This document shows positions 57,019-64,000 of a stretch of 64,000 nucleotides of DNA, one piece after another. The translations under genes and the position numbers were made by a program. Source of the stretch: Gonatopus flavifemur (Eukaryota > Arthropoda > Insecta > Hymenoptera > Dryinidae); assembly GCA_018340375.1 (NCBI GenBank), contig JAFFJZ010000016.1:5091372-5155371 (forward strand), given 5' to 3'. Every line of letters begins with the position of its first letter. Position 1 is the first letter of the stretch. The notes below the pieces were generated by a model that saw only the letters and a list, made by a program, of their open reading frames with translations, was not told where the DNA came from and made no database searches.

Positions 57019-57715
57019 AAATATGAACTGATCACTTTTGATAAACTACATATCATTTCAAAATAGGGATGTTCTTGTACGTGGGGCGTATACGTAGTGT
57101 GAAGAATCGCTGGGAAATATACAGGTACGGAATTGATATCCGTCGATACGTCATGAAGTTCGAACCGAATTCAACTGATTCTATGAATGGATAGGACTAG
57201 GAGGGGTTGGTGAATTGTTTTCGCGATATTTATTCGGATGAATATACAATATCCATTAAAAGATTTACATTCATCCGGAACACAAAGGAAATCTCACAAT
57301 ATCTGTGGAATAAATCCACAGTCAATATGAAGTTGAACAAAAAATTCTCATTCGAAGGTTAGAATATCTCTACTATAGAATTTTATACAAAACAGATCAC
57401 CCCAATTTTTTCGGAATAACACTCCACGAAGAGTTATTGTGTCCATGATCTCGATGAAGGGCTGCGCATCGTGATACTCCATACATCATAGAGTAATATG
57501 ATCATCTAACTTCATCAAATGTTCTAATGCGATAGTATGTCCACGATTGACGCCCCAGAAAGTATCTTACGTGCCGATCCATTCAAAATGATTCAAGATT
57601 TTCACCCAACATAGCTGTTTGAGCGTGGGTAATTGATACCCTGGAACAAGAAAAATATCCGTTAGTACAAATTAGATCGTAATATCCTGAAACTAATTTC
57701 CGATATGAAATTCAC
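57019..57715. other. Unassigned part of the Maverick remnant
   Basis: No motif recognised. Minus-strand frames contain short stretches (for example around 57440-57560) but all are interrupted. Confidence 0.35.
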
Positions 57716-57719
57716 TTTT

Positions 57720-58110
57720 CTATTCTTTGAAGCCGTAAGGGAAAGTTGAATCACTCCCTTGTACTTTACATCGTGTGGAGGAAGTGGGCTTGCAAATTTT
57801 TGTTTCCATCGCGAGTGATGACTTGATGGAACAGTGTTCTCCTGATTGCCCGGAAAGCTATTTTAAACGGCTCGGTTTTGTCAACAACGAGAGATCTCAT
57901 GCTGTGATAATTTATCTTCTCACGAGCCTTGGAGTGAGGGTGATTCCTTTGATCTTACCACATTCTTTTTTTTCACCATTGGGCATTTCTACGATATGAG
58001 AGTAGAATTTCGGTCCTCCGGAAACAAAAGATTTTATGTAACCACCACCGGGTTCATCTGTGAGATACCCGAGAAAATTACCCAGAGGGGGTTCGTATTC
58101 CCCATCCACG
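57720..58110 (-). pseudogene. Maverick/Polinton DNA polymerase B, C-terminal remnant
   Basis: The frame DGEYEPPLGNFLGYLTDEP, then KSFVSGGPKFYSHIVE and CGKIKGITLTPRLV, corresponds to the conserved segment after the palm of the protein-primed type B polymerase of Mavericks (PPLGxxLGxLTDE and SGGPKxY). Past an in-frame stop, the downstream region still reads INYHSMRSLV and RRTLFHQVITRDGNK. The catalytic palm with its DTDS motif was not found upstream. This is a fragment, not a working polymerase. Confidence 0.82.
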
Positions 58111-58249
58111 TCGCTAGATACATGGACACAAGAATAAACCGTTCATTTCTTCTGCTCCCATGTTTTCAACAGCTTGTAAGGGAAGATCGTCGTATTCGTC
58201 ATGTGGGAACTCCATTTCGATTTCAAAATTGAGAAAATGACTTCACAAG

Positions 58250-59990
58250 AATTCTCAAAAAAAAAATGTGTACTCAAAATTTTCAAATTGTTTTTATTCC
58301 ACCGTACAGTACTGGAGGTTTTTCAATGCTCTGTACTGAATAAAATAGACAGATATTCCACTCGGCAGTTGTAGCGTGAAAATTTGAATCTTGATTAATC
58401 TCAGTTGAAAGTAACACTTGTAGTATATTCCAAGACCTATGGCAGCGGTGTGGTACTCATGCCTCTTGTACGGAATTTGGAAGCTGAATACGATAGAAAA
58501 ACTTTCATCACTTCTTGAAAATACACCTTTTCCTCAAACGAAGAACCAGTTTGAACGATAAAATGATTTCATTCCTGGAAAACTACGTAAAAAGGTACAG
58601 ACTGAATGTTTTCCACCCTCTACTCGAGTTAAAACATGATTCGGAACAAGAAAATCGTAACTTCGGTACATTTATTCTTTCCGGTGAAGTCCTTCTGAGA
58701 ACAGGCGGCATCATTCGAAAGTCACAGAAAACATTTCCCCAATATAACAAAGTCTTTTAAACCCGTCTTTTTCCAAGGGTTCCATGAAAACGTCACATAA
58801 ATTTTTGGAGATATTGTATCAAACTTGACGTACATCTGTGAAGACCATTGTTATCGTTCTCATCTTGCATCCCAGAGTGGTCCTCTTGAGCATTGGAATG
58901 CATCGTTCCCTCCTTCCAGGAAATTGACCTGCGACTTTTTGAATGTATATCTCACGTCTTTATGCGTAAGAGTCGATGAAAAACCGGTTTCGACAAGAAT
59001 AACGGACATGAATGTGTATGTATACATGTATGTGAAGAGTGGGTGAGTTAAAAGATGAAATCTGGAAAATCTCGTCTGAACAAGTCTATGAGGATATAAT
59101 TCTTCAGTGATTGATCAAAAAATACGTTGTGAAAATACATGTGTAAAACTGGAATCTACACAATATCGCAGGTGTATTCCAATCTCAATTGAAGAATGGA
59201 ATTGGATAAAGACTCAATCGAGCCATATCCCGTAAAATTTTTTGGGTGAAGATACCGAAGAATATCGTATACGATTTGAACCTATCAAGTACGAAGAACT
59301 CAGTTTTATTCCGTGATATCGTATGGATCGCCTCCCATGATGTTTGAGAAGAGGAGTAAATGGAAGAATATTAGAATTATCATGCAAGAAGCGACCTTTG
59401 AATGATCGAAAAGGTGAATATTTTTTCTCATTTGGAAACATTGTTTGTTAAAAGCATGTTTTTTCCGCAAACGAATACATTCATGTGATTTTCTTTCCCG
59501 AGGTACTCACCGAGCATCTCGTAGACCTTGAGTGAATTGCAAACATCACCTGTAAATAATCGTAAGGGAAAAATGATAGAACATGGAGCAAGAATAATAT
59601 TGGACGAGACACTGAGAGGGTATGCGTCTGCATCAACTTTAACATTGGACATCGTTTTGGAATTCATCCCGGATATTGTCGCACGTATAGTGTATGGAAC
59701 ATCCAAAATTTTCCCTTGTCCTATAATTCTTATGTATGGAATACTCACTGTCCATAGATATAGTTTAGCAGAAGAAATTGTACATCCTGTCAATAATTTA
59801 CAATATCCTCCGAATTATATCAACGATAACCCAGATGGAAAAATTTTGGAAAAAGCATCCTTTTTGAATCATTCACGAATTCAAAAAAGAATTCCCGAAT
59901 AGTCAGTGCAATAGAGTTCTTGGAGAATCCAATAAGAGCTACATAGCTCGAAATGAATTCTCCAAGAGCCCCATTTCACTGACAGTCCGA
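58250..59990. other. Unassigned; possibly more Maverick sequence
   Basis: Frames of 70-125 codons on both strands (58515-58760 plus, 59528-59902 plus, 59428-59793 minus) show no motif I can name. Proximity suggests degenerate Maverick genes, but this is inference. Confidence 0.3.
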
Positions 59991-60720
59991 ATGCTGATAC
60001 ACCGAATTTCTACTGAATTCACATCGGTTTCATACCTCAGGTACACTGACAGCTATGTCACTCAATTCACACCAAGAAACAACCTCCAGTTTTTTGTGAT
60101 CAGGCACTAATACACCGAGTTTTCACCGAATTGACACTCGATTTCCATTAGAAGTACACAGAAAACCATTTCACTCGGTGTACACCGAAGGACCACCCAA
60201 GCAATCCTCAGTACCTACCGAATTCATACCCACGATACACCAAAACCTATTTCACCTCATTGACACCCAGAAACAACCCCCAGTATTTGGTGGTCGGGTA
60301 CCGATACACCGAGTTCCCACCGAATTCACACTCAATTTCTACCAAAAGTACTCCAGATGCAATTTTACAGAGTTGACATCATAGGATCATGTTACCAATT
60401 TCCAGTCACAATCCGGATACCCTGAATTACCACGGAATTTCCACTCTTCTCTTGACAATACACCAAATCTTATTCCACTCAAGTCGACGGACGAGTCCAT
60501 ATACTCGTAGATCACCATTCCCAGGGTACGGAATGTTCAGGTTTTCTTAATGAGAGTTCCATTGAATGTTGTTCCACACTTTCAACGCTTTTGTTGGTGG
60601 CGTACGAATACACCAACGTATCCACACTCAGTTTCAATCAAAACTACTCCAGAAGCGATACACTAAGCTGACACAATAGGCTCACTGTATCTATTTCAAG
60701 TCGGAATCTAGATATATGGA
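59990..60720. repeat. Degenerate tandem repeat, about 190-bp period
   Basis: The block ATACACCGAGTTTTCACCGA with following ATTGACACTCGATTTCCA recurs near 60110 and 60305, and in weaker form near 60610. Between them are CACCCAGAAACAACCCCCAG-like words. The repeats are diverged, indicating an old array. Confidence 0.6.
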
Positions 60721-63227
60721 ATCCCCACTTAATTCTCATCAAAACCCTTCTGAGAATATCTCAACAGAATCTGATATCAGTATCCATTGCACCTTCATTT
60801 GTCATATCTTATTACAATAAGAGAATTCCTTCCCGGAGCATCCCAAGATGTATTTCAACCTCCTCATGGAAGGAAACCCGGAATACTTGTATGAAGAAAC
60901 CAGGTGCGTCTATGTACAAACTTCGAGATGTGGATAGTTTGAAACCTTAGTTGAAAAAAACAACACTATACAATCTCTCCATTCAGCCAAGGTTTCGAGC
61001 TATTTACAATCCGAAGATTCCCCATAGACCTAACTACGCTGTTCCAATGGTTGTTCTCCATCCCTGGTTGTGAATGTGCCTAGTTGAAAATCCACACGGT
61101 GGAGTTGGTCGAGACGGTATATTTCCAATTTCTCCAACCGTACGACGTTTCGAGTAGATACTACTCTTTTTCAAGTAAAAAAGATGAAAATTTCTGGAGA
61201 AAATTGACATATTCGGTGGACGACGGACCCATCGAATCGAACAAGGGTAGTTTTTTATTCCTATCGGTCTTTATGTGGTTATTGTCACAGCAGCTATGGA
61301 AATTTATGGAGATCTATCGGAGTTTTCAGGCAGGGAATACACCCAATCCTTTCCGCCCCGAATGTTCGATGTGTCAAAAATTTATGTTCCAAATCCTGAT
61401 AACCCAGAGGATTATTATGCCGAATGTATTTAATTGAATGAAAACCGCGATCACTTCTGGATTCTACAAGACTGAGGGACTGATTGCTTTCGGTATAAAG
61501 GACTTCCGGTCTATTCGCGTCCGCAACATAAATTTTACTGTACAATGAGCACTCAGTGTAGATAGAGTTTGGTTTATTGGGAACCCACCCGGTCTCCGAA
61601 GTTGTTTTGAACGTTGGAACCAATCTAGGGTTTTCCCCTGGGCCAACCTTGCTCCGGTTCCACATCAACGGGGCGAGAAATCCTGCTTCCGATATGAGCT
61701 GTGGATTCAATTCACATATGGAGCGTCAATTTTTTTTATGAGATATTTTTCTGACAAAATATCGAAGATATTTTCAAAATGTGAGTTGAAGGGTGTAAAA
61801 GAATACGTGTGCTATAAGTCAAGCGTATTTTACTGTAAGTTTTCCTGTAAAGCGTATTTTCTGGAAATGTACTGGCATTTATGAATACATATTTGTGTTC
61901 TTCATAACATCAACTTCATACATACAGATTAACGTATTTTCGTCAATTTTTGCACTTATGTGCGTATTGTTCCATTCACAAAAATTTTTTTTTAATCATC
62001 ATATGAACAGTTGAAAACTAAACATCGAAATCATCAATATTCAGAAAACGGAGTGCCAAGACATAAAAGAGCATCGGTGATGAATATTTCTTGGGTTGAA
62101 AAATTTCCAAAATCATCAATATTTATTCAAAAAGTAAACGTTCATTGCATTCTTTCTTTTCTTCTCTTATTTTTGGGAAATTCTTTCCTCAGGTTAATTT
62201 TTCTTCTTTCTCCGCCTTCTAATCGCTGTATTTCTTCTGTCCTTCCAACTTGTTCCATTTTTTTTTTGTCTTCCTCCACCCCCTTTTGAGTTTTTTTTTT
62301 CAAAAGCTTATTCTGTGTTATCTTGATGTTGTTTTGTCTGCCTATTCTTTGTATTCATATCACTTTGTGTTGATCCATCCCTTGTTTTTCAGGCATCTTC
62401 TTGTTCCTCGTCGTTCTCAGTATTTCATTCATCTTCCACAAACCAATTTCCTCTTCTGTTCTGCGCATCAGTTCCTTTTTCATCGACCTTATTGGGATAA
62501 TTTTTCTCCTGATCCTTTTGTAATCTACAATCATTTTTAAGATAGTTAATGACCCATTTGCGTAAAACACTTCCATACGGTGTTGCAAGAGCGTCTCGTC
62601 GGTGCGGACAGAGAGGGCAATAAAAGTCAGGAGGAGCTCTCTTCTTACTTTTCCTGGATTAATTGTCACAACAGAATCAATAACACTTCCCGTTGAAACA
62701 GCCAATGAAGATCAACTAGAAAGAGAGATCGTCCTGACTTCTATATCTGTGTCACTCGACATATCTCGAACCACTTTTTCGATTAGATGCTCGCTACAAT
62801 AGCATATGCCCTAAGATTATTTCCATGGACTGAATGTTTCAAAAGTGTGAAAAGAGAATATAAAATCGAAATGCAAATTCATACAAAACACACAGAACAG
62901 TGACAGAGATAGCAGAACAGAGAGAACCGAGGATGAAAATAAGAGTGAGACAACTTGTCATCTTTGATTGACAATTTGTGTACAGAAAGAAGCAATGAAG
63001 AAACTGAAAGGACGGATATAACCGGAGATCTAAAATCAGGTAGAGAATATTACGATGCTCAAATTCGCACTTGACATCTCCGCCGTACAACGGAAAAACC
63101 TTGTTGATCCGCATTTTTGACGAAAATGAGTTCTTTTATATCACCGAATTCTGTAGAAAATTCTCCATTTTATGACATTTATCATTTCAAATTCTTATAA
63201 ATATCATGAAATAGAGGATTTCCTATA
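60720..63227. other. No recognised gene
   Basis: Several frames of 90-140 codons (61084-61437 plus, 61294-61710 minus, 62355-62705 minus) overlap without recognisable domains. A pyrimidine-rich stretch lies at 62150-62540. Remnants of the Maverick are possible. Confidence 0.35.
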
Positions 63228-64000
63228 CAGGGTGATTCAAAATTCCCGCACTCTTTTTCGGGAGTAGATTCCTGATGCAATTCTAAAACGATTTGTCCTT
63301 TTGCACAATGCTCTCCGACGCATAATTTCCGAGATATAATTAAATCAATGTATGTTAGATCAGTCCTCGGCCGTTTCAAATGATTCTTCTGAAGAATGTG
63401 TTTTCGACTTATCCCAACCACAACATTGAACAATGATGAATTTATTCGAATTCACCCTTTTTACATCATTCGATGATTATAAAGGGTTTATCGAACGTTA
63501 ATAACTTACTTGAGATCACTCAAGATCATTCATGTTTGAATCAAAATCTAATTCGAATTGTGTGCAAGTTCGAGCGTGTTTCTACGTTTAGATGTATTCG
63601 TCCTAAAAAGGACGGATTTGGTTAATCTTCAAAGACAATTCCTATTCCATTTGAAATAACAATATGCCCTTTGAAGTCATATGTGCTTTAAATGAAACTG
63701 TTTCGAGCTGTCACCTGATTGGTTGATTCGTATCACGAATGGTTGATTTAAGCTAAACAAACCGTATGTGATTACAATGTCAATCAAGTGCAATGATTGG
63801 GTCGTATACGATGTCACACCTTGTATTTTCGTCAAAATTGATAGATTCTGCAAGTTGAAGTAAGTTATTACCGTTCGATAAACCCTTTATAATCATCGAA
63901 TGATGTAAAAAGGGCGAATTCGAATAAATTCATCATTGTTCAATGTTGTGGTTGGGATAAGTCGAAAACACATTCTCCAGAAGAATCATTAGAAACGGCC
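63228..64000. mobile_element. Foldback MITE, copy 2, runs past the window end
   Basis: It starts CAGGGTGATTCAAAATTCCC after TA (63226-63227), as does 1182-2222. After about 115 bp of shared terminus it jumps to the block that is internal in copy 1 (TGTATGTTAGATC... near 1770), so about 440 bp are missing. It then has a unique loop (63508-63870) followed by the inverted block up to the end of the window. The right terminus is not included. Confidence 0.8.

Noticed and set aside
61084..61710. Polinton capsid gene
   Set aside because: Looked for because of the nearby Maverick remnants, but no recognisable capsid motif could be found on either strand.

Overview
The window looks like a stretch of an AT-rich arthropod nuclear genome, most likely an insect. 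It has intron-like splice sites, no prokaryotic gene organisation, and transposons of typical insect families (mariner, DD41D IS630-type, BEL/Pao, RTE, P-like, Maverick/Polinton, piggyBac-type and hAT-type MITEs). The purine-rich LINE resembles families I associate with ants and other Hymenoptera, so a hymenopteran host is possible; that placement is inference. Almost all recognisable sequence is mobile DNA, heavily nested and mostly decayed.

Layout. 1-4.1 kb: back-to-back palindromic (foldback) elements, a 93-bp tandem repeat, a GC-rich palindromic island. 4.1-10.1 kb: a MULE transposase pseudogene, a TA-flanked AT-rich MITE and its partial copy, a full-length mariner with one stop, and a nest in which a hAT-type MITE sits in a BEL/Pao integrase that is fused to a truncated mariner. 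10.6-16.4 kb: a foldback element, then a 4.9-kb palindrome whose right arm carries a decayed unclassified transposase and whose axis holds two MITEs sharing TTAA sites. 17.2-18.4 kb: a satellite of hairpin motifs. 19.6-21.6 kb and 49.0-51.0 kb: two near-identical, apparently intact DD41D transposons in opposite orientation. 22.6-28.5 kb: foldback, dead LINE, a candidate host exon, a deleted mariner. 31.9-32.9 kb: foldback with a nested MITE. 34.1-48.9 kb: dispersed exons of a THAP/P-like transposase in collinear order on the minus strand, with an RTE LINE, a second unclassified transposase and a purine-rich LINE lying between them. 53.9-58.3 kb: another mariner beside Maverick/Polinton gene remnants. 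63.2 kb to the end: a second copy of the 1182-2222 foldback family.

The only candidate host gene is on the plus strand: exons near 26975-27226, 52049-52370 and 53384-53436 have consensus splice sites and compatible phases. They would give about 208 residues with a 24.8-kb intron filled by the transposons above. I do not recognise the product. The only genes that look able to act now are the two 374-residue DD41D transposases; a 349-codon mariner (one stop) and the 40.8-42.8 kb transposase (one frameshift) are close to intact.
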